Part shown: positions 33,771 to 43,159 of the stretch, in pieces
How positions within the stretch are numbered: position 1 is the stretch's first letter
How the letters are laid out: every line of letters starts with the position of its first letter
Origin: Acetomicrobium flavidum
Lineage (GTDB): Bacteria; Synergistota; Synergistia; Synergistales; Acetomicrobiaceae
Assembly (NCBI RefSeq): GCF_900129645.1
Contig: NZ_FSQZ01000001.1
Span: forward strand, 1,116,001 to 1,180,000
Reading direction: 5' to 3'
Length of the DNA stretch: 64,000 nt
Program-made: the position numbers and the translations under genes
The notes under the pieces: model-generated
Seen by the model: only the letters and a program-made list of their open reading frames with translations
Databases searched by the model: none
Told to the model about the DNA's origin: nothing

Positions 33771-35063
33771 ATGTTGAAGGGCTTAAATAAGTATCTACTG
33801 GCAGCGGTCGCAGCATTTGCCCTGCTCGTTGGCAAGCCTCAAGGCATGTTGGGGCAGGACGCGCTCATCCGGGAAGGCGATACCTTGAGCTTGGAGCAGT
33901 GCATCGACATAGCTCTTCAGGCACACCCGGACGTCATAGGTGCCCAAAAGAAGGTCGAAGCACAACAAAGCGTAGTGGGGCAGGTCTCTTCGCAGAACTA
34001 TCCCACCCTCTCTGCCTCGACGAATTACTCGAGGAGCTCCCCCGCAGGATCAAGCACTTACTCCGACTACTCAAGCGACGTGTCGGTATCCCAGGTCATA
34101 ACCGACTTCGGAAAGAGGGAAACGCAAATAGGCTTGGAGAAGGAAAACGTTACGGTGACCGAGTTTGAGGCCGGCGACAAGCAAAGAACCGTAGTCTACG
34201 GGGTATGCGAGGCCTACTACGGCGTGCTTGCCGCCAAAAGAAACGTGGCCGTGGCAGAAGAGACGGTAAAGCAGTTCGAGGAGCACTTAAAGCAAGCCCA
34301 AGGGTTTTACGAGGCGGGCACAGCACCCCGCTTTGACGTCACGAAGGCGCAGGTGGATTTGAGCAACGCTCGCCTTGAGCTGATAAAGGCCAGGTCGTCG
34401 CTTCAGATTGCCTGGAAGAGCCTGAGCAACGCCATGGGCCTTATGGACGTTCCCCCTTACGACATAGCCGACGACATGGACTTCAAGGTCTACGAGATTA
34501 CGAAAGGCGATGCCCTGCAGAAGGCCTTCTCAAACAGGCCCGACCTCAAGGCCCAGGAGCACAGCGCTGTATCCGCGCAGCAATCCCTTAAGCTTGCCGC
34601 CAAGGGGTTGTCGCCATCCCTTTCGGCCTATGCGGCCTACAACTTCGAGGGCAGGGAATTTCCCCTGGACGAGGGTTGGAACTTCGGCATAACCATGGAC
34701 ATACCTCTTTTTGACGGCCACCTTGTAGAGTATAAGGTCAAGGAAGCTCAGGCAAACCTGGAGCAGGCCAACTTGGCCACCGAGTCCATGAAAAACGACA
34801 TCTCCCTCGAGGTCGAGCAGGGCTATCTTTCCCTGGTGGAGTACGGCGAAAGCGTGGAAGTCGCAAAGCTGGCCGTGAAGCAGGCGCAGGAAAACTTGGA
34901 CCTTGCCCTGGGCAGATATCAGGCAGGAGTGGGAAGCCCCATAGAAGTTACCGATGCCACTGTGGCCTTAAGCGACGCCAAAAAAAGCTACATACAGGCC
35001 CTTTACGACTACAGGATGGCGGAGATTACGCTTAAAAGCGCGATGGGAGAGAAGATGCCTTGA
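33771..35063 (+). CDS. TolC-family outer-membrane efflux protein
   Basis: Outer-membrane channel of 430 aa. A signal peptide (about residues 1-28) is followed by two OEP repeats with long helices: residues about 40-235 and 250-425. Family features are LSLEQCIDIALQAHPDV, YYGVLAAKRNVAVAEETVKQ and QAQENLDLALGRYQAGVGSPIEVTDA. GAAAGGAGC precedes the ATG. The next gene, a periplasmic adaptor, overlaps its stop (TTGA). It shows the cell has an outer membrane. Confidence 0.92.
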   Translation: MLKGLNKYLLAAVAAFALLVGKPQGMLGQDALIREGDTLSLEQCIDIALQAHPDVIGAQKKVEAQQSVVGQVSSQNYPTLSASTNYSRSSPAGSSTYSDYSSDVSVSQVITDFGKRETQIGLEKENVTVTEFEAGDKQRTVVYGVCEAYYGVLAAKRNVAVAEETVKQFEEHLKQAQGFYEAGTAPRFDVTKAQVDLSNARLELIKARSSLQIAWKSLSNAMGLMDVPPYDIADDMDFKVYEITKGDALQKAFSNRPDLKAQEHSAVSAQQSLKLAAKGLSPSLSAYAAYNFEGREFPLDEGWNFGITMDIPLFDGHLVEYKVKEAQANLEQANLATESMKNDISLEVEQGYLSLVEYGESVEVAKLAVKQAQENLDLALGRYQAGVGSPIEVTDATVALSDAKKSYIQALYDYRMAEITLKSAMGEKMP

Positions 35064-36229
35064 AGAAAAAGAGGACCATATCTATCGCATTGGCAGCGGC
35101 GGTCGTGTGCTTTGCTGTTTTTGGCCGCAACATGTTCGACAAGGGTGAAAAGCTGTCCTACGAGACGGTGTCAGCGGAGAGGCGCGCCATAGAGGCCCAC
35201 GTCACCGCAAGCGGAACGGTTTCGGCCGTAACCACCGTGGACGTAGGAACGCAGGTGTCGGGCACCATAAAGGAAATTTACGTGGATTACAACTCCGTCG
35301 TCAAAAAGGGGCAGCTCATAGCGCTGATAGACCCTTCTACCTTTGAGGCCCAGGTCGAGCAGGCCAGGGCCAACCTCATGCAGGCCAAGGCATCGCTTCA
35401 GAAGGCCAAGGCCACCCTTGATGACGCGAAAAGAAACCTAGACCGCCAGAAGATGCTCTGGGATAGGGACTTAATAGCAAGAAGCGATCTCGATTCCGCC
35501 CAGACCGACTACGACCTGGCAGTTGCGGGAGTGAGCGAGGCGGAGGCCAACGTATACCAGACGCAGGCCGCCTTAAAGAAGGCCGAGACAGACCTGGGCT
35601 ATACCAGGATATGTTCACCCGTTAACGGTATCGTGGTCTCCCGCGAGGTGGATGTTGGTCAAACTGTGGCGGCAAGCTATCAGACGCCTACGCTCTTTAC
35701 CATTGCCCAGGATTTGACCAAGATGCAGATAGAGACGAGCGTCGATGAAGCCGACATAGGGAACGTAAGGGAAGGCCAAGATGCCACCTTTACGGTCGAT
35801 GCCTACCCTGACGCCCTATTTTCGGGCACCATAAGGCAGGTAAGGATAGCCTCAAGCGTGGAAGAAAACGTGGTGACCTATCCCGTCATAATCGACGTGG
35901 CAAACCCCGACCTGATGCTCAAGCCCGGGATGACCGCAAACGTCACCATAATCACAGAGAAAAAGGATGACGCCTTAACGGTCCCAAGCTCGGCATTCAG
36001 GTACAGGCCGTCAAATTACACGGGCGAGACCCTGCGCGGCAAGGTCGTATGGGTGCTTGAAGGCGGCAGTCCCGTTCCCAAAAACGTAAATACCGGCATA
36101 ACCGACGGCTCCTATGTGGAGATAACAGGCGGCGATCTGAAGGAGACCGACCTCATCGTGATAGGCGAATCGACAAACTCCTCATCGGCTTCGGCGAAGA
36201 AGTCGAACGGTATGAGGCCTCCTTTTTAG
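35060..36229 (+). CDS. MacA-like periplasmic adaptor (RND/HlyD family)
   Basis: Membrane-fusion protein of 389 aa. An N-terminal anchor (about residues 5-23) is followed by a barrel-sandwich lipoyl half (VDVGTQVSGTIKEIYVDYNSVVKKGQLIALIDPSTFEAQ), a long coiled-coil hairpin (about 100-165), the second lipoyl half (RICSPVNGIVVSREVDVGQTVAAS), a beta-barrel and a C-terminal membrane-proximal domain. The start TTG overlaps the preceding TGA. The C-terminus ends in a Ser-rich tail. Confidence 0.92.
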   Translation: MKKKRTISIALAAAVVCFAVFGRNMFDKGEKLSYETVSAERRAIEAHVTASGTVSAVTTVDVGTQVSGTIKEIYVDYNSVVKKGQLIALIDPSTFEAQVEQARANLMQAKASLQKAKATLDDAKRNLDRQKMLWDRDLIARSDLDSAQTDYDLAVAGVSEAEANVYQTQAALKKAETDLGYTRICSPVNGIVVSREVDVGQTVAASYQTPTLFTIAQDLTKMQIETSVDEADIGNVREGQDATFTVDAYPDALFSGTIRQVRIASSVEENVVTYPVIIDVANPDLMLKPGMTANVTIITEKKDDALTVPSSAFRYRPSNYTGETLRGKVVWVLEGGSPVPKNVNTGITDGSYVEITGGDLKETDLIVIGESTNSSSASAKKSNGMRPPF

Positions 36230-36262
36230 GTCAAAGAAGGACGACAGCGAGGAAAGATTGAG

Positions 36263-36976
36263 ATGCCATTGATAGAAGTCGAAGACGTACGAAAGGTTTA
36301 CAGGATGGACGGCGTGGAGTTCGAGGCCCTAAAGGGCGTTTCCTTCACGGTGGATAAGGGCGAGTTCGTCATAATCATGGGCCCTTCGGGGTCAGGAAAG
36401 TCGACCATCATGCACATACTTGGCGCATTGGACGTCCCCACTTCGGGAAGGTATGCCCTGGACGGCAAGGAGATAGCCAACATGACGAGGGACGAGTTGG
36501 CCCATGTGAGAAACAGGAACATTGGCTTCGTGTTTCAGGGCTTTAACCTGCTTCCAAGGATGAACGCCATGGAAAACGTGGAGCTGCCCATGCTTTATGC
36601 GGGCGTGTCCCCCAAGGAAAGAAAGGCAAAGGCCAATCAGGCCTTGGAGCTGGTCGGGCTGCTTGAATGGGCCTACCACAGGCCAAATCAGATGTCTGGA
36701 GGTCAGCAGCAGCGGGTTGCCATAGCCCGCGCCCTGGTAAACGACGCCCCGCTTCTTTTGGCCGACGAGCCCACGGGAAGCCTGGACTCGAAGACCGGCG
36801 CCCAGGTCATGGAGATGCTTCAAAGCTTAAACGAAACCAGGGGCATAACCGTAGTCTTGGTGACCCACGACAGCAACATAGCCAAATACGGCAAGAGGAT
36901 CATACGGGTCCTTGACGGCCTCATATCGAGCGACGAATCGGAGGAAAAGGAAGAAAAGCAGGTGGCCCTGCGATGA
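36263..36976 (+). CDS. MacB-type ABC exporter ATPase (LolD family)
   Basis: ATPase of 237 aa that drives the MacB/FtsX-type permease. Walker A is GPSGSGKST (about residues 41-49), Q-loop [10 protein letters not shown], signature [15 protein letters not shown], Walker [13 protein letters not shown] and H-loop VLVTHD. In E. coli MacB the ATPase and permease are fused; here they are separate genes that overlap by 4 nt. The C-terminus has an acidic EEKEEK tail. Confidence 0.93.
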   Translation: MPLIEVEDVRKVYRMDGVEFEALKGVSFTVDKGEFVIIMGPSGSGKSTIMHILGALDVPTSGRYALDGKEIANMTRDELAHVRNRNIGFVFQGFNLLPRMNAMENVELPMLYAGVSPKERKAKANQALELVGLLEWAYHRPNQMSGGQQQRVAIARALVNDAPLLLADEPTGSLDSKTGAQVMEMLQSLNETRGITVVLVTHDSNIAKYGKRIIRVLDGLISSDESEEKEEKQVALR

Positions 36977-38202
36977 TATCTTTGATCGAAACGTCCAGGG
37001 TGTCCTTTAGGGCCATAGTTTCAAACAAGATGCGCTCGGGCCTCGCGATGCTTGGCATTGTAATAGGGGTGGGCGCAGTGATAGCGATGCTTGCCCTGGG
37101 TGCGGGAGCCACGATGCAGATAAAAAACGTCATGTCGAGCATGGGAAGCAACTTGCTCGTAATACGGCCCGGCACCGTTACCTCGGGCGGCATCCGTATG
37201 GGCGCCGGCAGCATCCCTTCGCTGACGCTTAGCGACGCCATGGCCATAAGGGAGGAATGTCCCTCCGTGGAAGAGGTCCTGGCCCAGTACTCAGGCACGG
37301 CACAGGTAGTCTACGGAAACCAAAACTGGTCAACCCAAATTTCAGGCGTCACCGAAGGAGTATTTGTGGTCAACGACTGGCAGCTGAAGTCGGGGCGCCC
37401 CTTCATGAATCAGGACATGAGAAGCGCTGCCAAGGTGGCCATACTGGGGTCGACCGTGGCGGAAGAGCTTTTTGGCTATTCCGACCCCGTCGGCGAGACG
37501 ATCAGGATAAAAAACATACCCTTTCAGGTGATAGGGGTGCTCGAGTCCAAGGGCGAGTCGAGCTGGGGCAGGGATCAGGACGACGTAGTCATGGTTCCCG
37601 TCACGACGGCGCAGAAGAGGCTTTTTGGCATGCCAAGGCCAGACATGGTCTCCTCCATAACGGTCAAGGTGAGGTCCGAGGATCTGATGTCCAAGGCGCA
37701 GGAAGAGGTGACGTTTCTTTTGAGGCAGCGCCATAAGATATCAAATCCACAGGACGACGACTTCACCGTGAGAAACATGCAGCAGGCCATGGAGGCAGCC
37801 CAAGAGTCCATGAAGGTTATGTCGCTGCTTTTGGGCTCCATAGCGTCGGTATCGCTGTTGGTGGGCGGCATCGGCATAATGAACGTAATGCTCGTTTCGG
37901 TCACCGAGCGCACCAGGGAGATAGGCATACGCATGGCCGTAGGTGCAACTTCAAGGGACATAATGCTTCAGTTTCTGGTGGAATCGGGGATGCTTTCCAT
38001 GACCGGCGGAGCGGTGGGGGTCTTTTTGGGGGCGCTGCTGTCCTACGTGCTGTCACACGCCTTCGGCTGGCAGACCGTGGTGCTTCCTGGCTCCGTGGCC
38101 TTGTCATTCGGCTTTTCCGCCATGGTCGGCATCGTCTTCGGCCTGTATCCAGCCTACAAGGCCTCGCTTTTAAACCCCATAGAGGCACTTCGGTACGAAT
38201 GA
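36973..38202 (+). CDS. MacB-type ABC exporter permease
   Basis: Permease of 409 aa. The N-terminal helix (about residues 20-42) is followed by a large periplasmic MacB_PCD domain (about 45-255) and three membrane helices in a FtsX domain (about 275-400) with the conserved loop SVTERTREIGIRMAVGATSRDIMLQFLVES and the C-terminal PAYKASLLNPIEALRYE. The start overlaps the ATPase stop (ATGA). Together with the TolC- and MacA-like proteins it forms a tripartite exporter; the cargo is unknown. Confidence 0.93.
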   Translation: MISLIETSRVSFRAIVSNKMRSGLAMLGIVIGVGAVIAMLALGAGATMQIKNVMSSMGSNLLVIRPGTVTSGGIRMGAGSIPSLTLSDAMAIREECPSVEEVLAQYSGTAQVVYGNQNWSTQISGVTEGVFVVNDWQLKSGRPFMNQDMRSAAKVAILGSTVAEELFGYSDPVGETIRIKNIPFQVIGVLESKGESSWGRDQDDVVMVPVTTAQKRLFGMPRPDMVSSITVKVRSEDLMSKAQEEVTFLLRQRHKISNPQDDDFTVRNMQQAMEAAQESMKVMSLLLGSIASVSLLVGGIGIMNVMLVSVTERTREIGIRMAVGATSRDIMLQFLVESGMLSMTGGAVGVFLGALLSYVLSHAFGWQTVVLPGSVALSFGFSAMVGIVFGLYPAYKASLLNPIEALRYE

Positions 38203-38218
38203 TATGCGTGGTGCCGGC

Positions 38219-38294
38219 TTGACCCTCGATTTCCTAGACCCTATAATAACAATTACAAATGGCACTATTTATTGGGCCTAATTATAGGGCCTAA
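38219..38294 (+). promoter_or_regulatory. Promoter and putative operator of the toxin-antitoxin genes
   Basis: TTGACC (38219-38224) and TATAAT (38242-38247) are separated by exactly 17 nt. Downstream lie two direct copies of GGGCCTAA (38274-38281 and 38287-38294), 13 bp apart, each part of a near-palindromic TAGGGCCTA-like block. This suits cooperative binding by a ribbon-helix-helix antitoxin. Confidence 0.62.
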
Positions 38295-38306
38295 AGGAGG
38301 GTTCAC

Positions 38307-38540
38307 ATGAAACAGGTCAAGGTTGGACTCGATGAATCGCACGTCAGATTGCTTGAACAGTTCAAGCGCTTCGGATTCAAGGACAAAAGCGAAATGGTTC
38401 GTTTTGCCCTGGATCTATATGTGAAGGATATGGCCAATCGACGTTTGCGCGAATCGGCGGCCCTTTACGCCCAAGTTTACGAAGAGGACGCCGAGACCCG
38501 AGAATGGATGAAGGCAAACACCGCGGAGTGGCCGTCATGA
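38307..38540 (+). CDS. Ribbon-helix-helix antitoxin (MazE/CopG-like)
   Basis: Antitoxin of 77 aa. The first strand (KQVKVGLDESHVRLLEQFK) and the following helices (DKSEMVRFALDLYVKDMA) fit a ribbon-helix-helix DNA-binding fold. The charged C-terminus (about residues 50-77, RRLRESAALYAQVYEEDAETREWMK) is the likely toxin-neutralising part. AAAGGAGGG precedes the ATG. The stop overlaps the MazF start (ATGA). Confidence 0.88.
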   Translation: MKQVKVGLDESHVRLLEQFKRFGFKDKSEMVRFALDLYVKDMANRRLRESAALYAQVYEEDAETREWMKANTAEWPS

Positions 38541-38896
38541 GCGTGTTAAAACGGGGGATGGTGATAGACATCGACCTTGATCCCACGAAGGGCTCCGAGA
38601 CGGGGAAAGTTCGTCCCTGCGTGGTCGTTACCAACGACGTTTACAACGAGCGCGTTCCCGTTATTCAGGTGGTGCCCATAACGGCCTGGAGCGAAAAGAA
38701 GGCCAGGATCATCACAAACGTTGAAATAGATCCGACCCCCCGAAACGGGCTGACCAAAAAATCCGTCGCTGACTGCCTGCAGACCAGGCCCGTCGATTAC
38801 GCCGAGCGCCTTGTCAGGGTGCGCGGCGAGCTTGAAGAGGACGCGATGTCAAAGATCGACGAGGCCCTAAAGGTCGTCTTTGGCCTGGATGTATAG
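38537..38896 (+). CDS. mazF: MazF/PemK-family endoribonuclease toxin
   Basis: Toxin of 119 aa of the MazF fold that cleaves mRNA. The N-terminal KRGMVIDIDLDPTKGSETGKVRPCVVVTND matches the family (RG, DLDP, GSE, K-RP), and the central VQVVPIT and SVADCLQTRPVD segments are present. The ATG at 38537 overlaps the antitoxin stop, as expected for a coupled toxin-antitoxin pair. Confidence 0.9.
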   Translation: MSVLKRGMVIDIDLDPTKGSETGKVRPCVVVTNDVYNERVPVIQVVPITAWSEKKARIITNVEIDPTPRNGLTKKSVADCLQTRPVDYAERLVRVRGELEEDAMSKIDEALKVVFGLDV

Positions 38897-38932
38897 GCTG
38901 CGGTATGAAACATTTTTACGGAGGTGTTTTAG

Positions 38933-39325
38933 GTGTTTATGACCCATACCTTGCGCACAAAGGCCCGCGAGGAGCTGATAGACATTACGCGTACGGTGGA
39001 GGAGGACGTGAGGTCTTCAGGCATAAAGGAGGGCTTATGTGTGGTTTACGTCCCCCATACGACGGCGGCCGTTACGGTAAACGAGCACGCCGATCCCGAC
39101 GTCAGGCAGGACATATTAAAGCAGCTTAAGGTATTGGTTCCCAAGGATTGTGACTACTCCCACCTCGAGGGCAACTCCGACGCCCACATAAAGTCCAGCC
39201 TCATCGGCGCCTCGCAGGTCATACCCATCCATGATGGTCGTTTAATGCTTGGCACCTGGCAGGGCATATTTTTCTGCGAGTTCGACGGTCCAAGAAACAG
39301 GAGCTTTTATGTGACCCTAACTTGA
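38933..39325 (+). CDS. YjbQ/UPF0047 family protein
   Basis: Protein of about 130 aa with the YjbQ signature: [24 protein letters not shown] and [48 protein letters not shown]. The conserved His, Asp and Glu residues cluster as in the structurally known members. Some members have been reported to complement a thiamin phosphate synthase defect, so the database name is often secondary thiamine-phosphate synthase. GTG 38933 and ATG 38939 are both possible, after GGAGGTG. Confidence 0.9.
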   Translation: MFMTHTLRTKAREELIDITRTVEEDVRSSGIKEGLCVVYVPHTTAAVTVNEHADPDVRQDILKQLKVLVPKDCDYSHLEGNSDAHIKSSLIGASQVIPIHDGRLMLGTWQGIFFCEFDGPRNRSFYVTLT

Positions 39326-39334
39326 GATTGCTTG

Positions 39335-39364
39335 TTGACCTGGTGGGCTATAAATTCTTACAAT
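39335..39364 (+). promoter_or_regulatory. Promoter of the liv operon
   Basis: TTGACC (39335-39340) and TACAAT (39359-39364) are 18 nt apart, about 60 nt upstream of the livJ start. Confidence 0.5.
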
Positions 39365-39424
39365 AGTAAAAGGATTCCCTATTCCGATTCATCATGAAAT
39401 GATCAAGAATACGGGGGTGATTGT

Positions 39425-40576
39425 GTGAGGAGGATCATAGCGGGTTTGGTGATGGCTGCATTGATGTTCGGTGCCTCTGCGGCGATGGCTCAGGATACCA
39501 TCAAGATAGGTTATCTGGCCGCGCTCACGGGCGACTGGGCCGCTTACGGGCAGACGGAGCTGAAATCGGCCCAATTGGCGGCAGAGGAGATCAATGCCAA
39601 GGGAGGCGTGTTGGGAAAGAAGCTCGAGATAGTGCCCTACGACTTCAGGACCAGGGCGGAGGATGCCGTGAACGCCGTGCGCAGGATGATAGAGCAGGAT
39701 AAGGTGCTCGCCATAATAGGGGCCAACGGAAGCGGCATAAACATCGCCACGGCACCGGTGGTAAACCGAGCAGGGGTGTCTCAGATCGGCACCGTTTCGA
39801 CCAACCCCCTGGTGACGGTGGACAACAACGGCAAGGTGCGTCCCTATTCCTTCAGGATATGCTTCACCGACCCCTATCAGGGAACTGTTCTGGCCTACCT
39901 TGCGGCCAAGGAGATGGGCAAGAAAAAGGCAGCCATACTCTACGACGTGGGAAATGAATACTCTCAGGGCCTTCGCGAGTTCTTCATGAAGTACTTCAAG
40001 GAATATGGCGGCCAGACCGTCAGCGATCAGGGATTCCGCGGCGGCGTTGACGTCGATTTCAGGGCACAGCTGACGGAGATCAGGAACTCCGGAGCTGACG
40101 TCCTGGTGCTTCCCAACATGGGCAAGGAGATGGCGCTAATAATCAAGCAGGCTAGGGAATTGGGCATGAAGGACCTGTTGATCATCGGCGGCGACGGATA
40201 TGCCGAGTTCATGTGGGACATAGCCGGCGATGCCATGGAGGGCACCTATTGGGTCAACCACGTGGCCCCCGAGGACCCCGCCATGCAGCCCTTCTTTGAG
40301 GCCTACAAGAAAAAGTACAACGACGAATGCAAGGAGTTCGTAAACGGCGTCCTGGCCTACGACTCCGTGTACTGGCTGGCCGACGCCATAAAGAGGGCCG
40401 GCAAGGCCGACAGCAAGGCCATCAGGGACGCCCTTGAAAACACCACTAACCTTCAGCTCCATCACGCCGTGCTTACCGTCGACCCTACGGACCACAACCC
40501 CAAGGACAAGGACGCCGTCATACTCGTTTGCAAGGACGGCAAGGCCAGGTTCTTCAAGAAGATCAGGCCGCAATAA
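39425..40576 (+). CDS. livJ: Branched-chain amino-acid binding protein LivJ-like
   Basis: Exported type I periplasmic binding protein of 383 aa. A signal peptide (about residues 1-21, cleavage near AMA-QD) is followed by DTIKIGYLAALTGDWAAYGQTELKSAQLAAEEINAKGGVLG, and GANGSGINIATAPVVNRAGVSQIGTVSTNP. The two-lobed LivJ fold continues to the C-terminus. The start is GTG. It is first of a livJHMGF operon. Leucine-type ligands are typical but related proteins bind other amino acids. Confidence 0.93.
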   Translation: MRRIIAGLVMAALMFGASAAMAQDTIKIGYLAALTGDWAAYGQTELKSAQLAAEEINAKGGVLGKKLEIVPYDFRTRAEDAVNAVRRMIEQDKVLAIIGANGSGINIATAPVVNRAGVSQIGTVSTNPLVTVDNNGKVRPYSFRICFTDPYQGTVLAYLAAKEMGKKKAAILYDVGNEYSQGLREFFMKYFKEYGGQTVSDQGFRGGVDVDFRAQLTEIRNSGADVLVLPNMGKEMALIIKQARELGMKDLLIIGGDGYAEFMWDIAGDAMEGTYWVNHVAPEDPAMQPFFEAYKKKYNDECKEFVNGVLAYDSVYWLADAIKRAGKADSKAIRDALENTTNLQLHHAVLTVDPTDHNPKDKDAVILVCKDGKARFFKKIRPQ

Positions 40577-40600
40577 TAAGATCGCTGAAACTGCCTTACC

Positions 40601-40634
40601 GGGGCGGGGTCGAATGCTCCTCGCCCCTCTTTTT
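40601..40634 (+). terminator. Intra-operon hairpin between livJ and livH
   Basis: GGGGCGGGG (40601-40609) and CCTCGCCCC (40619-40627) form an imperfect GC stem, followed by TCTTTTT (40628-40634). As the next gene is part of the operon, it probably lets only part of transcription through, favouring binding protein. Confidence 0.6.
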
Positions 40635-40661
40635 AAAAAGACTGAGACGAGGTGAAGGCCT

Positions 40662-41543
40662 TTGGGAACGCTGGCCCAACAGCTCATTAACGGGATATCT
40701 CTGGGTTCCGTATATGCACTGATAGCCGTGGGGTACTCATTAGTATACTCCATACTCCTTTTTTCCAACTTTGCCCACGGCGGTTTTTTGGTCATCGGCG
40801 GCTACATATGCTATTACACCTTGACGGCTCTGGGAAACAACATCTGGGTGGCAGGCGGCCTTTCTTTGCTTGGCGCAGGCATAGCGGCCGTCCTGACCGA
40901 ACGGATAGCCTACAAGCCCATACGGGAGCGCACCAATATTACCCTCTATCTTCTCATAGCGTCGCTTGGCATGAGCATAGTGATTGAAAACATATTCGTC
41001 ATAGTCGCGGGCGGGCGCTTCAGGGCCCTTCCGCCCGTCATACCCACCAACCCCGTGCACCTCTTTGGGCTAACCACCACCAGCGCCTTCGATCTGCTTT
41101 CCTTGGTCGTGGCCTTCGTATTCTTGACGGGGCTTCAGCTTTTCATAGTAAAGAGCAAATGGGGGCTTGCCATAAGGGCAGCGGCCTTTGACCTCAAAAC
41201 GGCAGGCCTCATGGGGATAAACGTGAATATGCTCATATCCATCGTGTTTTTCGTGGCGGGAGTGCTGGCGGCGGTGGGCGGCATATTTTTGTCCGTACGC
41301 TACACCCTCTATCCGCAGCTCGGCGGCATCACCATAAAGGCCTTCGTGGCAGCCGTGGTGGGGGGCCTTGGGTCCCTTCCCGGGGCGGTCGTCGGAAGCC
41401 TGATTCTCGGGCTTGCCGAGATGCTGACGGCAGGGTTCATATCAAGCCAGCTTCGAGACCTGGTCGTCTTCTCCCTTTTGGTGATAACGCTTCTGGTAAA
41501 GCCTACCGGGCTTTTCGGCAAAAAGCCCACGGAAAAGGTCTGA
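40662..41543 (+). CDS. livH: Branched-chain amino-acid ABC permease LivH
   Basis: Permease of 293 aa with about eight membrane segments. The family N-terminus LAQQLINGISLGSVYALIAVGYSLVYSILLFSNFAHGGFLVIGGY and the coupling loop RAAAFDLKTAGLMGINVNMLIS are typical, and the C-terminal LLVKPTGLFGK is conserved. The TTG start follows GAGGTGAAGG. Confidence 0.93.
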   Translation: MGTLAQQLINGISLGSVYALIAVGYSLVYSILLFSNFAHGGFLVIGGYICYYTLTALGNNIWVAGGLSLLGAGIAAVLTERIAYKPIRERTNITLYLLIASLGMSIVIENIFVIVAGGRFRALPPVIPTNPVHLFGLTTTSAFDLLSLVVAFVFLTGLQLFIVKSKWGLAIRAAAFDLKTAGLMGINVNMLISIVFFVAGVLAAVGGIFLSVRYTLYPQLGGITIKAFVAAVVGGLGSLPGAVVGSLILGLAEMLTAGFISSQLRDLVVFSLLVITLLVKPTGLFGKKPTEKV

Positions 41544-41556
41544 GGAGGATGGATGT

Positions 41557-42390
41557 ATGGGCTACATTGGCGGAATAATCATCCTTCTGTGCATAAACTC
41601 CATAGCGGTCATGGGCGTATCGCTGCTCACGGGCTTTACGGGCATATTTAGCCTTGGACATGCCGCCTACATGGCCCTCGGTGCCTACACGGCCGGCATA
41701 CTGACCGTCGAACACGGCGTCCACTGGTTTTTGGCGATACTTGCGGGGGGGCTTCTTGCCATGGTCGTGGCCTACCTCATAGGCATACCGACCTTGAAGC
41801 TGATGGGCGACTACTACGCCATAGCCTCCATTGGCCTGGTTGAGTCCATCAGGCTTATCCTGGAAAACTGGCAGTCGGTGACTCGCGGTGCCAGAGGTTA
41901 CCCCGGCATTGAGGGCTTCACCACCCTGCCTGTGGCGGTGGCCTTCTTTTTGGTGATGGCCATCGTCATGGTACACCTGATAAACAGCCGTTACGGCAGG
42001 GCCTTCAAGGCCTGTCGCGACGATTACCTGGCCGCCTCCCTTCTGGGGTACAACACGGCCCGCTATAGGGTCTTGAGCCTGGCTGTTTCCGGGTTTTACT
42101 GCGGAGTTGCCGGGGCGCTTCTTGCCGGATTTATGTCCTTCATTCAGCCCGTGATGTTTGACATGATGAAGTCGACGGAGCTTACGTCCATGGTTGTCTT
42201 TGGAGGTTTGGGCTCCTTGAGCGGAACGCTTTTGGCTTCCGTCATCATTACGCTCGTCACCGAGCTCTTTCGTCCCATATCGCAGTACCGTATGCTCATC
42301 TACGGCGGGGTGCTCGTGGCCATCATGGTGTTGAGGCCCGAGGGCATCATGGGATCCAAAGAGCTGTGGAACCTGCGGAGAAAGAGGTGA
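41557..42390 (+). CDS. livM: Branched-chain amino-acid ABC permease LivM
   Basis: Permease of 277 aa. Typical motifs are [27 protein letters not shown], the [19 protein letters not shown] segment, the coupling loop [41 protein letters not shown] and the C-terminal LRPEGIMG. It lies 13 nt after livH and its end overlaps or abuts the livG start region. Confidence 0.93.
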   Translation: MGYIGGIIILLCINSIAVMGVSLLTGFTGIFSLGHAAYMALGAYTAGILTVEHGVHWFLAILAGGLLAMVVAYLIGIPTLKLMGDYYAIASIGLVESIRLILENWQSVTRGARGYPGIEGFTTLPVAVAFFLVMAIVMVHLINSRYGRAFKACRDDYLAASLLGYNTARYRVLSLAVSGFYCGVAGALLAGFMSFIQPVMFDMMKSTELTSMVVFGGLGSLSGTLLASVIITLVTELFRPISQYRMLIYGGVLVAIMVLRPEGIMGSKELWNLRRKR

Positions 42391-42395
42391 CGTCG

Positions 42396-43157
42396 GTGGC
42401 TTTGCTTGAACTTTCAGACGTAAGCAAGTTCTTTGGAGGCGTTAAGGCCGTCGATCGCCTGTCTTTTTCGATTGAAAAGGGCGAGACCCTTGGGTTGATA
42501 GGGCCAAACGGGGCCGGAAAGACCACCGTATTCAACCTGATCACGGGCCTTTATCCCCTGGACGGGGGAAGGATAGCCTTCAAGGGGGAAGACATATCAC
42601 AGATGAAGCCCCACGAGATAATCCCCAAAGGGATTGCCCGCACCTTCCAGAACCTGCGCCTTTTTCCCAGGGCCTCAAGCGTTGAAAACGTCATGACGGC
42701 ATGCAGAAAGGAATCCTACTCCTTCCTTGAAGCCTTGACCCACCTCGGCAGATGGAGGCACTGCGAGCAAAGGGCCATGGAACGGGCCATGGAGCTTTTG
42801 AAACTGGTAGGCATAGCCGACAGGGCCCACCAGGCTGCAGGCACCCTTCCATATGGCCACCAGAGAAAGCTCGAGATAGCTCGAGCCCTAGCCCTGGAGC
42901 CGGAGCTTTTGCTCTTGGACGAGCCTGCGGCGGGCATGAACCCCGAGGAGGTTGACGAGCTCAACGCCCTGATACGGCGCATCTCCGAGGAGCTTGGGAT
43001 AACCATCATAGTGATAGAACATCACATGGAGCTCGTCATGGAGATATGCCCGAGGATAGTGTGCATGAACTTCGGGGCGAAGATCGCCGAGGGAAGCCCC
43101 GCCGAGATACAGAGCCACCCGGAAGTGCTTGCCGCTTACCTGGGGGAGGAGGTATAG
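42396..43157 (+). CDS. livG: Branched-chain amino-acid ABC ATPase LivG
   Basis: ATPase of 253 aa. GTG 42396 ([19 protein letters not shown]) is preferred, with AGAGGTG upstream; GTG 42387 and 42366 are in frame. Walker A is GPNGAGKTT, signature [16 protein letters not shown] (the LivG variant of LSGGQ), Walker [16 protein letters not shown] and H-loop IVIEHHM. The loop that carries extra residues after the Q-loop ([12 protein letters not shown]) is typical. Confidence 0.93.
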   Translation: MALLELSDVSKFFGGVKAVDRLSFSIEKGETLGLIGPNGAGKTTVFNLITGLYPLDGGRIAFKGEDISQMKPHEIIPKGIARTFQNLRLFPRASSVENVMTACRKESYSFLEALTHLGRWRHCEQRAMERAMELLKLVGIADRAHQAAGTLPYGHQRKLEIARALALEPELLLLDEPAAGMNPEEVDELNALIRRISEELGITIIVIEHHMELVMEICPRIVCMNFGAKIAEGSPAEIQSHPEVLAAYLGEEV

Positions 43158-43159
43158 AC

